The position numbers and the translations under genes were made by a program. 64,000 nt of DNA from Lacinutrix mariniflava (lineage in GTDB: Bacteria > Bacteroidota > Bacteroidia > Flavobacteriales > Flavobacteriaceae), in contig NZ_LIQG01000032.1 in the NCBI RefSeq assembly GCF_001418015.1, positions 248,001 through 312,000 of the forward strand, read 5' to 3'. Below, piece by piece: positions 43,240 through 51,999 of this stretch (the first letter of the stretch is position 1; each line of letters starts with the position of its first letter). The notes below the pieces were generated by a model, which was given only the letters and a program-made list of their open reading frames with translations, had not been told where the DNA came from and did not search any database.

Positions 43240-45468
43240 TTGAAAGACCTATTACTAATAACACCACCTTTTACCCAATTAAACACACCTTATCCTGCGA
43301 CTGCATATTTAAAAGGGTTTTTAAACACTAAGGGCATTTCTGCATTTCAGATGGATTTAGGTATTGAGGTTATCCTGGAATTATTCAGTAAAACAACATT
43401 TAATAAACTTTTCGATTTAGCTATTGAAAACGAAAGTATTTCAACGGAAAATTGCCAACGTATTTACACATTAAAAGACGATTACTTACAACCTTTAGAT
43501 GCTGTAATTCTATTTTTACAAGGCAAAAACCAAACTTTAGCAAGACAAATTTGTACTACAAATTTTCTACCACAAGCTTCTCGTTTCGAGCAATTAGAAG
43601 ATATGGATTGGGCTTTTGGCGAAATGGGAATGCAAGACAAAGCCAAACATTTGGCAACCTTATATCTTGAAGATTTATCCGATTTTATTATAGAATGTAT
43701 CGATCCTAATTTTGGTTTTAGCAGGTATGCAGAACGTTTAGGGCAAAGTGCCAATGCGTTTGATGAGTTATACGATAGCTTGCAAGAAACACCAACATTT
43801 ATAGATACTATTACACTTGCGCTTTTAGAAGATAAACTAAAAGCGGTACAACCAAAACTGGTTTGTTTTTCGGTGCCTTTTCCTGGTAATTTATACAGCG
43901 CCTTTAGGTGTGCACAATTTATTAAAGCTAATTATCCTGAAATTAAAATTGCTATTGGTGGTGGTTTTCCTAATACCGAATTACGACAAGTAACAGATAA
44001 ACGTGTTTTCGATTTCTTCGATTTTATTACGTTGGATGATGGTGAGTTACCAGTAGAATTACTCTATGAAGCAGTCTGCCATTCAGAGCCTTTCGACTGC
44101 GCTCAAGATAAACTCCACGAAAGTATCTCTGAAAACGAATTCAAACGTACTTTCATCCTAGAAAACGATGTCGTTACTTATAAAAACAATACCAAAAGAC
44201 CAGACTACAAACAGCTAGAGGTTGGCACACCAGATTATTCAGATCTGTTATTAGACCAATACGTTTCGGTTATAGAAATTGCCAATCCAATGCACAGTTT
44301 ATGGAGCGATGGCAGATGGAACAAGCTCACAATGGCGCATGGTTGTTATTGGGGAAAATGTACTTTTTGCGATATCTCTTTAGATTATATTAAAATTTAC
44401 GAACCTATTGCTGCTGCACTTTTAGTAGACAGAATGGAACAGTTAATTGAACAAACTGGAGAAAATGGTTTCCATTTTGTAGATGAAGCTGCGCCTCCTG
44501 CTTTAATGAAAGCCTTGGCTTTAGAGATTATAAAACGACAGCTAACAGTTACTTGGTGGACTAACATTAGATTCGAAAAAAACTTTACCCAAGACCTTTG
44601 TTATTTATTAAAAGCATCTGGTTGCATTGCTGTTTCTGGCGGTTTAGAAGTGGCTTCAGATCGACTTTTAAAACTTATAGATAAAGGTGTAACCGTTGAG
44701 CAAGTAGCGCAAGTAACGCGCAATTTTACACAAGCCAACATTATGGTACACTCTTACTTAATGTATGGTTATCCAACACAAACAGAACAAGAAACTATTG
44801 ATAGTTTAGAGATGGTAAGACAGTTGTTTGAATTGGGTATTATACAATCTGGATTCTGGCATCAGTTTGCATTAACAGCACATAGTCCCATTGGTTTAAA
44901 TCCTTCAGAATATGGTATTACACCAAATTACAAATCGATTTCGTTTGCTAATAATGATATTGATTTTACAGATAGTACAGGTATTGATCACAGTTTGTTC
45001 AGCTTCGGATTAAAAAAATCATTATTTAATTTCATGCACGGCATTGGCTTTGACATGGATTTACAAGAATGGTTCGATTTTAGTATTCCGCAAACTTCAA
45101 TTACACCATATTATATTGAAGACTGCCTTAATACCGAGACTACGTTAAGCACAAAGCCTACAGCAAAAATTGTTTGGCTAGGTCATTTACCTCTAGTTGC
45201 AGAACGTACAAAAACTAAAAAAGGATTTACAAATGAGTTACTAGACTTAACGTTTCATGATAAAATAGAACGACTAGAAATCACTTTAAATAAGCCTGAA
45301 GGCGAATGGTTATTAGATCAGCTCGAAATATTAAAACCTACAAATGGTAAGGCGCAATCTTTTTCTGCATTAAAAAAAGACTTTGAAACCCAATTTGAAG
45401 ATTTTGAATTGTTCTGGTTTTCGAAATCAATACAAAAATTAAGAGATTTTGGATTGTTACAATTATAA
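43240..45468 (+). CDS. B12-binding domain radical SAM protein
   Basis: A 742-residue protein with N-terminal cobalamin-binding-like domain (LLLITPPFTQLNTPYPATAYLKGFL; VCFSVPFPGNLYSAFRCAQF; IAIGGGFPNTELRQV) and a radical SAM barrel whose [4Fe-4S] cysteines are Cys369, Cys374 and Cys377 (GCYWGKCTFC, C-x4-C-x2-C), the spacing seen in RiPP-maturation-type radical SAM proteins. The C-terminal 200 residues are unassigned. It would do a radical reaction, perhaps methylation, on an unknown substrate. Start is TTG at 43240. Residues 281-292 (HSEPFDCAQDKL) are encoded by what looks like an interspersed repeat inserted in frame. Confidence 0.82.
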   Translation: MKDLLLITPPFTQLNTPYPATAYLKGFLNTKGISAFQMDLGIEVILELFSKTTFNKLFDLAIENESISTENCQRIYTLKDDYLQPLDAVILFLQGKNQTLARQICTTNFLPQASRFEQLEDMDWAFGEMGMQDKAKHLATLYLEDLSDFIIECIDPNFGFSRYAERLGQSANAFDELYDSLQETPTFIDTITLALLEDKLKAVQPKLVCFSVPFPGNLYSAFRCAQFIKANYPEIKIAIGGGFPNTELRQVTDKRVFDFFDFITLDDGELPVELLYEAVCHSEPFDCAQDKLHESISENEFKRTFILENDVVTYKNNTKRPDYKQLEVGTPDYSDLLLDQYVSVIEIANPMHSLWSDGRWNKLTMAHGCYWGKCTFCDISLDYIKIYEPIAAALLVDRMEQLIEQTGENGFHFVDEAAPPALMKALALEIIKRQLTVTWWTNIRFEKNFTQDLCYLLKASGCIAVSGGLEVASDRLLKLIDKGVTVEQVAQVTRNFTQANIMVHSYLMYGYPTQTEQETIDSLEMVRQLFELGIIQSGFWHQFALTAHSPIGLNPSEYGITPNYKSISFANNDIDFTDSTGIDHSLFSFGLKKSLFNFMHGIGFDMDLQEWFDFSIPQTSITPYYIEDCLNTETTLSTKPTAKIVWLGHLPLVAERTKTKKGFTNELLDLTFHDKIERLEITLNKPEGEWLLDQLEILKPTNGKAQSFSALKKDFETQFEDFELFWFSKSIQKLRDFGLLQL
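44080..44115 (+). repeat. Interspersed repeat inside the radical SAM coding region
   Basis: CATTCAGAGCCTTTCGACTG and CGCTCAAGATAAACT match the style of the intergenic TGTCATTC.../GAGCGCAGTCGAAAGG repeats of flavobacteria, read here in frame. Confidence 0.5.
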
Positions 45469-45506
45469 ATAACACAAGATTAACCTCAATAAAAGGCATT
45501 AAAAAC

Positions 45507-45514
45507 TATCTTTG
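45507..45514 (+). promoter_or_regulatory. -7 box TATCTTTG of the FUSC gene
   Basis: Exact TAnnTTTG match eight bases before ATG 45522, giving a nearly leaderless transcript. Confidence 0.55.
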
Positions 45515-45521
45515 AGTTACT

Positions 45522-47780
45522 ATGCAGAACAAGTTAAAGGCGTACCTAAAAACTACCGAATTATTTCTTAAAGGCTCAAGCTTTTATAGAGGTGTTGTAC
45601 TTACAGTTGCAGTAATTTTACCCTTAATTGTTTTTAATGCTATAGATTTATTTGTTTTTGCTCCGGCAATTGCTTTAGGTACTTTTTTAAATGCTCCCAG
45701 CGATGTACCCGGAAGTTTAAGGCGCAAAATTAACGGTATCTTTATTAGTATTGCATTAACCATGTTGGTTACGTTTATAATATTATTAACCAAACCTATT
45801 TTTGCTTTACTAGTAATCGCTATTACTATTTTAAGTTTTGGTATTAGTTTAATATCTGTTTATGGTTTTAGAGCTTCTTTAATTTCTTTTTCTGGTCTAC
45901 TGGCAATTGTTCTAGCTTTAGCAATAGACAAACCAGATATAAAATCGATTGCAATACATGTTAGTCTTTTAGGTTTAGGAGGTTTATGGTATTTAAGCTT
46001 TTCACTATTTGCAAATTGGATTTTTCCTAAAAAAGACGACGACCAATTACTGTCTGACACCTTACAACTTACCGGACAGTTTTTAAAAGTGAGAGCTAAG
46101 CTTTTAGTAAAGCCTAATAAGCGTGAAAAGTTTTCTAAAAAAGCATTAATTCTACAAACGCAAATAAGCGAGAAACACGAAACATTAAGAGAGTTACTTT
46201 TAGAAGGTAGAAAACGTTCTGGAAGGTCCCACTCTAACGAAAGACGTTTATTAATATTTATATCTTTAGTCGATATTTTCGAATTGGCTTTAGCAAATTC
46301 TTTAGACTATTCTAAAATAGATTCTTTATTTGGTTTACGAAAAAAGCATTTGAATAGCTTTAAGAAAATGAATAAAGAAATGGGAAAACACCTTATTGCT
46401 TTATCCGAATTATTAATAAAAAAAGGAGAATTACCCAACATAGAAATATTTAACGACATCTATAAAGAGACCGACAAAGCCATATTAGATTATGTAGCCG
46501 AAATATCTTTACCAAAGGCTCGAGAAGGTGCTATTTCTTTAAGGAACCTTCAAGATTACCAAAAACAACTACTCCAAGAAGTAAAAGCAATTAGACGTGT
46601 TTTAACAAAAGTTAAAAACAACTCTAAAGCCTTTTTAAAAACAAAAGAGTCTGTTCCTTTTTTAACCTCTCAAGATTATAGATTTAATATACTATTACAA
46701 CATTTTAGTTTAAAATCGCCAATGTTAAGGCATGCCTTAAGATTAACTATTGCTATTATTTTTGGCTTTTTACTCGGTAGTTTATTAGATCTTAAAAACG
46801 CTTATTGGATTATTTTAACCATTATAGTTATTATGCGTCCTAACTATGGATTAACCAAAGAACGCTCTAAAAATAGAATTATAGGTACCATAATTGGAGC
46901 TGTAATAGCAACAGCAATTGTTTTAATTACACAAAACACAATTATTTATATGGTGTTGGCTGTTATCTCACTAACCTTCGCCTTTTCTTTAATACAACAA
47001 AGCTATAAAGCTGGTGCTGCTTTTATAACCTTAAACATTGTTTTTGTTTACGCACTTATAGATCCTAATGCCTTTACCGTTATTCAATATCGTGTTATCG
47101 ATACCGTTTTAGGTGCCGGAATTGCGGTTTTAGCAAACTATTTATTATTCCCGAGTTGGGAGTATAAAAACTTAGATTCTGTAATATTAAATGTTATTAC
47201 CACTAACAGCGATTACTTAGAAGCCACAAAACATCTATACCATAATAAAGAAGAAAATAGCTTAGAGTACAAAGTCTCAAGAAAAAAGGCTTTTCTAGCA
47301 ATGAGTAATTTAAATGCAGCTTTTCAACGTTTAACACAAGATCCAAAATCTAAACAGAAAGAATCCGCTTTAATTTACGATATGGTAACCTTAAACCATA
47401 CTATACTATCGGCGATAGCATCTATTGGGAGTTATGTATTAAATCATAATACAACTCCAGCTTCAGAAGAATTCGATACTATTATTAAAGATATTACATC
47501 GTCCTTAAAACATGCTGCTTCAAAATTAGGACATAATGAGACGGCTCATTTTTCCGAAGAAAAAGAAATACACAAAGCGCATGAAAAGCTTCAAAAACGT
47601 TACAATAATTTATCTCTAAAACGTGATAGCGATATTGAAGCCGGACAAACCGAGATAGACAATAAAACGCTTTTAAACTTGCAGGAAGCCCATTTAATTA
47701 GCAATCAATTATTGTGGTTAAAGTCCCTATCTGTTAATTTAAACAATGTAACATTGAAGTACAAATCGGTTTTTAATTAA
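45522..47780 (+). CDS. FUSC-family inner-membrane protein (YccS/YhfK-like)
   Basis: A 752-residue membrane protein with the two-block layout of the FUSC family: six hydrophobic helices (about 20-165), a long helical soluble region (about 170-390), a second set of six helices (about 400-545; LRLTIAIIFGFLLGSLLDLKNAYWIILTIIVIMRPNYGLTKERSKNRIIGTIIGAVIATAI) and a C-terminal helical tail. The RPNYGLTKERSKNRIIGT motif is conserved in the fusaric acid resistance-type half. It is likely an efflux or envelope-maintenance protein; the substrate is unknown. It has its own promoter and no membrane-fusion partner beside it. Confidence 0.88.
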   Translation: MQNKLKAYLKTTELFLKGSSFYRGVVLTVAVILPLIVFNAIDLFVFAPAIALGTFLNAPSDVPGSLRRKINGIFISIALTMLVTFIILLTKPIFALLVIAITILSFGISLISVYGFRASLISFSGLLAIVLALAIDKPDIKSIAIHVSLLGLGGLWYLSFSLFANWIFPKKDDDQLLSDTLQLTGQFLKVRAKLLVKPNKREKFSKKALILQTQISEKHETLRELLLEGRKRSGRSHSNERRLLIFISLVDIFELALANSLDYSKIDSLFGLRKKHLNSFKKMNKEMGKHLIALSELLIKKGELPNIEIFNDIYKETDKAILDYVAEISLPKAREGAISLRNLQDYQKQLLQEVKAIRRVLTKVKNNSKAFLKTKESVPFLTSQDYRFNILLQHFSLKSPMLRHALRLTIAIIFGFLLGSLLDLKNAYWIILTIIVIMRPNYGLTKERSKNRIIGTIIGAVIATAIVLITQNTIIYMVLAVISLTFAFSLIQQSYKAGAAFITLNIVFVYALIDPNAFTVIQYRVIDTVLGAGIAVLANYLLFPSWEYKNLDSVILNVITTNSDYLEATKHLYHNKEENSLEYKVSRKKAFLAMSNLNAAFQRLTQDPKSKQKESALIYDMVTLNHTILSAIASIGSYVLNHNTTPASEEFDTIIKDITSSLKHAASKLGHNETAHFSEEKEIHKAHEKLQKRYNNLSLKRDSDIEAGQTEIDNKTLLNLQEAHLISNQLLWLKSLSVNLNNVTLKYKSVFN

Positions 47781-47908
47781 CTTGCTTAATAGTTAATAAG
47801 CGCATCGAATCTCAATATTATAATTTCTTAGACTCATTAAAAGTAGTGTTTCACTCATTGAAACGTAGCGTTTACTAGTTCTGTGTTTTATAATGTTATT
47901 GTTAAGTA

Positions 47909-47916
47909 TATGTTTG
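47909..47916 (+). promoter_or_regulatory. -7 box TATGTTTG
   Basis: Exact TAnnTTTG match 30 bases before the ATG at 47946. Confidence 0.5.
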
Positions 47917-47945
47917 ATGTATATTAACACATAAAAACGGATACC

Positions 47946-48617
47946 ATGAAAAATCAAATCAGTTTAAAAATTAAAACACCTTGCCAAGAAAACTTTAAAA
48001 CATTCGCTTCCACTCCAAATGGTGGTTTCTGCAATTCTTGCGAAAAGGAAGTTATAGATTTTACAAAAATGAACACTCAAGGTATTACTGAATACTTCTC
48101 TTTAAACTATAAAGAAAACACTTGTGGAAGGTTTAAAGCAAACCAACTTAATACCTTTAAAGCAGAACCTTTACCTCCAAGAAAATATGGAATACTAAGT
48201 GGTGTTGGCTTAGCATGTTTGGCTTTATTTTCTATGTCGTCAATGCACGCACAGGATACGACACAAACGTTAGGAAGTGATACAAAAACTAACATTTCAA
48301 AATTTCAAAACAACATTCTTGTAAAAGGAACTGTTTCAGATTCAGAATTACCTTTACCTGGAGTAAACGTTATGCTAGAAGGAACAGAAACTGGAACTGT
48401 AACAGATTTTGATGGCAATTTTGAATTTCCGAAGAGACTAAAAAAAGGCGATGTATTAGTTTTTACTTCAATAGGCATGGATTCTCAAAAAATGGTTGTT
48501 GAAAATAATGGAACGACTTCTAAAATAGATTTAAAAGTAAGTATGACAACAGATACTGTTATTTTAATGGGCAAAATAGCTGTTAAAGAAGTTTACAAGT
48601 CTAATAGAAATAGATAA
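47946..48617 (+). CDS. Membrane protein with CarboxypepD-regulatory-like domain
   Basis: A 223-residue protein of a layout frequent in Bacteroidota: a short cytosolic N-terminal domain with a cysteine cluster (PCQENFKTF...GGFCNSCEKEVIDFTKM; then CGRFKANQL), one membrane helix (about 78-98, ILSGVGLACLALFSMSS), then a periplasmic CarbopepD-reg-2 fold (about 125-190, VKGTVSDSELPLPGVNVMLEGTETGTVTDFDGNFEF). The Cys-rich start may bind metal. Function unknown. It precedes a transglutaminase-like gene by 11 bases, so the two are co-transcribed. Confidence 0.75.
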   Translation: MKNQISLKIKTPCQENFKTFASTPNGGFCNSCEKEVIDFTKMNTQGITEYFSLNYKENTCGRFKANQLNTFKAEPLPPRKYGILSGVGLACLALFSMSSMHAQDTTQTLGSDTKTNISKFQNNILVKGTVSDSELPLPGVNVMLEGTETGTVTDFDGNFEFPKRLKKGDVLVFTSIGMDSQKMVVENNGTTSKIDLKVSMTTDTVILMGKIAVKEVYKSNRNR

Positions 48618-48628
48618 TCATTAATTTT

Positions 48629-49636
48629 ATGAAAAATACACTTCTTTTATTCTTGTTATTGATAGTCAATAATGCAATCGCTCAAATCTCAGATTTTGAA
48701 GCTACAGACTTTACTGTTGCAGATAATGTGGCGCAATTATATAAAGGAAGTGATTTAGATAATTTACAATTACTGGCATATAACCTCACTTTTAAACTCC
48801 CAACAGACGCTGAAAAATTTAGAGCCATTTACACATGGGTTTGTAATAATATAAAAGGAGATTCTTACCAACACGAAAAAGTAAGCAGAAAACGTAAGAA
48901 ACTTAAAAATGATAGTCAAGCCTATTTACAATGGAATAATAAATACAAAAAAACCGTTTACAAGAAGTTATATGAAGATAAAAAAACCATGTGTACTGGT
49001 TATGCTTATTTAATAAAAGAATTGTGCTTTTTTGCTAATATAGACTGTAAAATAATTGATGGTTACGGACGCTCTACCAAATCAAATATCGAAACTCTTA
49101 ACAAACCTAATCATTCATGGAATGCAGTTAAACTACATAACAAATGGTATTTAAGCGATGCCACTTGGTCTAGTGGTTATATGATTGGTGAAGGATTTTT
49201 TCTTAACGATTATAACGACGGTTACTTTTTAACAGAACCTATATTGTTTGCCAAAAACCACTTCCCATTAGAAAAAAAGTGGTTATTAAATGAAACTTTA
49301 ATACAATCAGACTTTATTGCTTCGCCTTTAGTTTATGGCGAAACGTTTAAACATAAAATAATACCTGTAAGTCCTGAAAAAATGGACTTTACAATACAAA
49401 ATGAAACTGAAATTACTTTTAGTTTTAAAAGATTAAAAAATAATACTGAAGACAAAATCTCATTAGTTCATTTCTCAGGAAGCAATGAACATACTTATAA
49501 AATTCAGGATCTTAAAACCGAAGATGGAATAACATCTTTTAAGCACCAGTTTAATAGAAAAGGCTTTTACGATGTGCACTTAAAAATTAATAATGATATT
49601 GTTGCTACTTACACTATTGAGGTGACTAAAAGTTAA
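48629..49636 (+). CDS. Secreted transglutaminase-like protein
   Basis: A 335-residue exported protein: signal peptide to about 19 (LLLFLLLIVNNAIAQ), then a transglutaminase-like core with Cys122 in MCTGYAYL, His162 in NHSWNAVKL and Asp177 in LSDATWSSGYM, the full catalytic triad. The C-terminal 120 residues look beta-rich. In Bacteroidota such proteins are thought to be peptidases or cross-linking enzymes of the periplasm; no substrate can be given. Start ATG at 48629, 11 bases after the preceding gene. The residue positions are counted from this start. Confidence 0.85.
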   Translation: MKNTLLLFLLLIVNNAIAQISDFEATDFTVADNVAQLYKGSDLDNLQLLAYNLTFKLPTDAEKFRAIYTWVCNNIKGDSYQHEKVSRKRKKLKNDSQAYLQWNNKYKKTVYKKLYEDKKTMCTGYAYLIKELCFFANIDCKIIDGYGRSTKSNIETLNKPNHSWNAVKLHNKWYLSDATWSSGYMIGEGFFLNDYNDGYFLTEPILFAKNHFPLEKKWLLNETLIQSDFIASPLVYGETFKHKIIPVSPEKMDFTIQNETEITFSFKRLKNNTEDKISLVHFSGSNEHTYKIQDLKTEDGITSFKHQFNRKGFYDVHLKINNDIVATYTIEVTKS

Positions 49637-49646
49637 ATTATAGAAC

Positions 49647-49654
49647 TACCTTTG
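49647..49654 (+). promoter_or_regulatory. -7 box TACCTTTG of the DEAD-box gene
   Basis: Exact TAnnTTTG match 17 bases before ATG 49672. Confidence 0.55.
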
Positions 49655-49671
49655 CAGCAAACATTTTTTAC

Positions 49672-50907
49672 ATGTCATTTAAAGACCTAAAACTAAACAG
49701 ACCATTACTTCGTGCCATTGCAGAGAAAGGCTACGATAACCCAACACTTATTCAAGAGCGCACGATTCCGTTAGTTTTAGATAAAAAAGATGTGATTGCT
49801 TCTGCACAAACAGGAACAGGAAAAACAGCTGCTTTTGCATTACCTATTTTACAATTGTTGTATGATAAGCAAGAGTCTGCAAAGAATCAAAAGAAAATAC
49901 GTGCACTTATTATTAGTCCAACACGTGAATTAGCAATACAAATTCAACAAAATTTCGAAGATTACGCTACGCATACCAATTTAAAGTCTGCTGTAGTTTT
50001 TGGAGGTGCGTCTATAGATCCACAAAAAGACCTACTAAGAAAAGGTGTCGATATTTTAATTGCAACACCTGGTCGTTTACTCGATTTACATAAACAAGAT
50101 ACTGTAAACCTAGATTATGTTGAAACATTAGTTTTAGACGAAGCAGATTTAATGCTTGACATGGGCTTTATTGACGATGTTAATAAAATTGAAAGACTGT
50201 GTCCTAAAGAAAAACAAACACTATTATTCTCTGCAACCATACCTTACAAGGTCGAGCAATTAGCAGAAACGATATTAAATAATCCATATCGTGTTGAAGT
50301 GTCTCAAAATTCTTCAACCTCTAAAAATGTAAATCAAGCGCTATATTACGTACCTAAACCACAAAAAATTGAATTGTGTTTGCATTTACTACGTAGCACT
50401 ATAAATGGTCGTATAATTATTTTTCGCCGTACAAAATATGGTGTCGACAAATTAGAACAAACACTTCTTAAAAATAATTATAAAGTAGACAGTATTCATG
50501 GTGACAAAAGTCAAACATTAAGACAAGAAGCTTTAAAAAATTTTAAAAAAAACAAAGTCGATATCCTAATCGCAACAGACGTTGCTGCACGTGGTATTGA
50601 TGTAGACGATGTAGATGCTGTAATTAATTTCGATTTACCAAGCGTACCAGAAACCTACGTGCATAGAATTGGAAGAACTGCAAGAGCAGGAAATACAGGA
50701 ACTGCTTATTCTTTTTGTTCTGCAGACGAAAAAGAATATGTAAAAAACATCCAGCAACTAATTCATTTACAATTAGATGTTATAGAAGAGCATCCTTATC
50801 CTTTAGATCCAAAAGCAAAACCTGTTGTGCATAAAAAACAAGGTTCTAAATATAAAAAGGGACGTAAAAGTGAGGCGTCTAAAAAGAAGAAAAAACGTTG
50901 GTATTAA
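49672..50907 (+). CDS. DEAD-box RNA helicase (RhlE-like)
   Basis: A 411-residue helicase. All core motifs are present in order: Q motif (NPTLIQERTIPLVLDKKD), Walker A SAQTGTGKT, PTRELA, TPGR, DEAD in LVLDEADLMLDMGF, SAT, and in the second domain IIFRRTKYGVDKL, DVAARGIDVDDVDAVINFDLP and HRIGRTARAG. The C-terminal tail is short and Lys/Arg-rich, which suits RNA binding. It unwinds RNA, probably in ribosome assembly or mRNA turnover. Start ATG at 49672, with its own promoter; the next gene follows after 18 bases. Confidence 0.94.
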   Translation: MSFKDLKLNRPLLRAIAEKGYDNPTLIQERTIPLVLDKKDVIASAQTGTGKTAAFALPILQLLYDKQESAKNQKKIRALIISPTRELAIQIQQNFEDYATHTNLKSAVVFGGASIDPQKDLLRKGVDILIATPGRLLDLHKQDTVNLDYVETLVLDEADLMLDMGFIDDVNKIERLCPKEKQTLLFSATIPYKVEQLAETILNNPYRVEVSQNSSTSKNVNQALYYVPKPQKIELCLHLLRSTINGRIIIFRRTKYGVDKLEQTLLKNNYKVDSIHGDKSQTLRQEALKNFKKNKVDILIATDVAARGIDVDDVDAVINFDLPSVPETYVHRIGRTARAGNTGTAYSFCSADEKEYVKNIQQLIHLQLDVIEEHPYPLDPKAKPVVHKKQGSKYKKGRKSEASKKKKKRWY

Positions 50908-50925
50908 TTTTCATATATTAATAGC

Positions 50926-51903
50926 ATGACTAAATTATATTATTTTATTATTCTTTGTGTTTTAAGTTTTAGTGTAAAAGCACAAAACACAACCATAATT
51001 TCGGAGACTGAAGAACCCGTTTCTTACGCAACGATATCTTTTGGTAATGGTAATGGATTATTTGCAGATGATGCCGGTCAGTTTTATTTCACAAAAAAAT
51101 TATATAAGGATATCGATTCGTTATTTATTTCTGCCATTGGCTTTAATGACCTTAAACTAGCAACTCAAGTTTTATCTGCTACAATTATAATGAAATCAAG
51201 TATAAATACACTTGATGAAGTCTTTTTAAGTAAACCAAAAGGAAAGTTTAAGCTCGAAAAAATAAAACCAACCGTTCATGAGGATTATTTTAAATGTTGG
51301 CTCCCAACAATAGAAAGTGAAATTGCAGTCTATTTCCCTAACAACTCTACTAAAACACAGCGTTTATCTAGTTTACAAGTACCTATAAAAGTAGAAGCTA
51401 AAGATTGGGATAAACGCAAAAGAAAGACCTCTAAAAAAAGACCATTTTCTACATTATTTAAAGTTAATTTTTATGAAAACAATAACGGCTTACCTGGCGA
51501 TGTTTTAACCTATGACAATGTTGTTTTTATTGCAAATGAAAAAAATGAAAAAATATTAGAAGTTGATATCACTAAATACGATGTCTACATGCCTAAAAAC
51601 GGCTTATTTATTTCGCTCCAAGTATTAGGCTATACAGATGCAAAAGGAAAGCTATTACCAAATAAAAAATATCAAGAAATTAAAACAAAGCGTGGTGTTG
51701 TAAAAGTATCAACAACGTTTAGACCTCTATTACCTTTTACAGACGAGATTACCGAAAAAAGAACCTTTGTAAGACGCATTTTCTTAAATGGTGGACAATG
51801 GACACTTTTCGATAAGCAGAATGTAGAAAAATCGAACCTCCTTAAAGCCGGCTTAAACAATTACGGACTAGGCTTAAATATAGAGACTTACAGGGATAAT
51901 TAA
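50926..51903 (+). CDS. Secreted protein with CarboxypepD-regulatory-like start
   Basis: A 325-residue exported protein: signal peptide MTKLYYFIILCVLSFSVKAQ, then a CarbopepD-reg-type sandwich (about 20-95, TEEPVSYATISFGNGNGLFADDAGQFYF; then IDSLFISAIGFNDLKL). The remaining 220 residues (e.g. SEIAVYFPNNSTKTQRLSSLQVPIKVEAKDW) are beta-rich with no recognised family. It may be an outer-membrane-associated or periplasmic protein. Only 18 bases follow the helicase gene, so it is probably in the same transcript, though the two functions are unlike. Confidence 0.65.
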   Translation: MTKLYYFIILCVLSFSVKAQNTTIISETEEPVSYATISFGNGNGLFADDAGQFYFTKKLYKDIDSLFISAIGFNDLKLATQVLSATIIMKSSINTLDEVFLSKPKGKFKLEKIKPTVHEDYFKCWLPTIESEIAVYFPNNSTKTQRLSSLQVPIKVEAKDWDKRKRKTSKKRPFSTLFKVNFYENNNGLPGDVLTYDNVVFIANEKNEKILEVDITKYDVYMPKNGLFISLQVLGYTDAKGKLLPNKKYQEIKTKRGVVKVSTTFRPLLPFTDEITEKRTFVRRIFLNGGQWTLFDKQNVEKSNLLKAGLNNYGLGLNIETYRDN

Positions 51904-51999
51904 TCTAAATCACCTCTTTTTAATTAGCTATTATTTCTTCATTTAAAAAATGAAAAAAAACGCCTTGCGCATTCATATTTAATTCTTATTTTTATTTAT

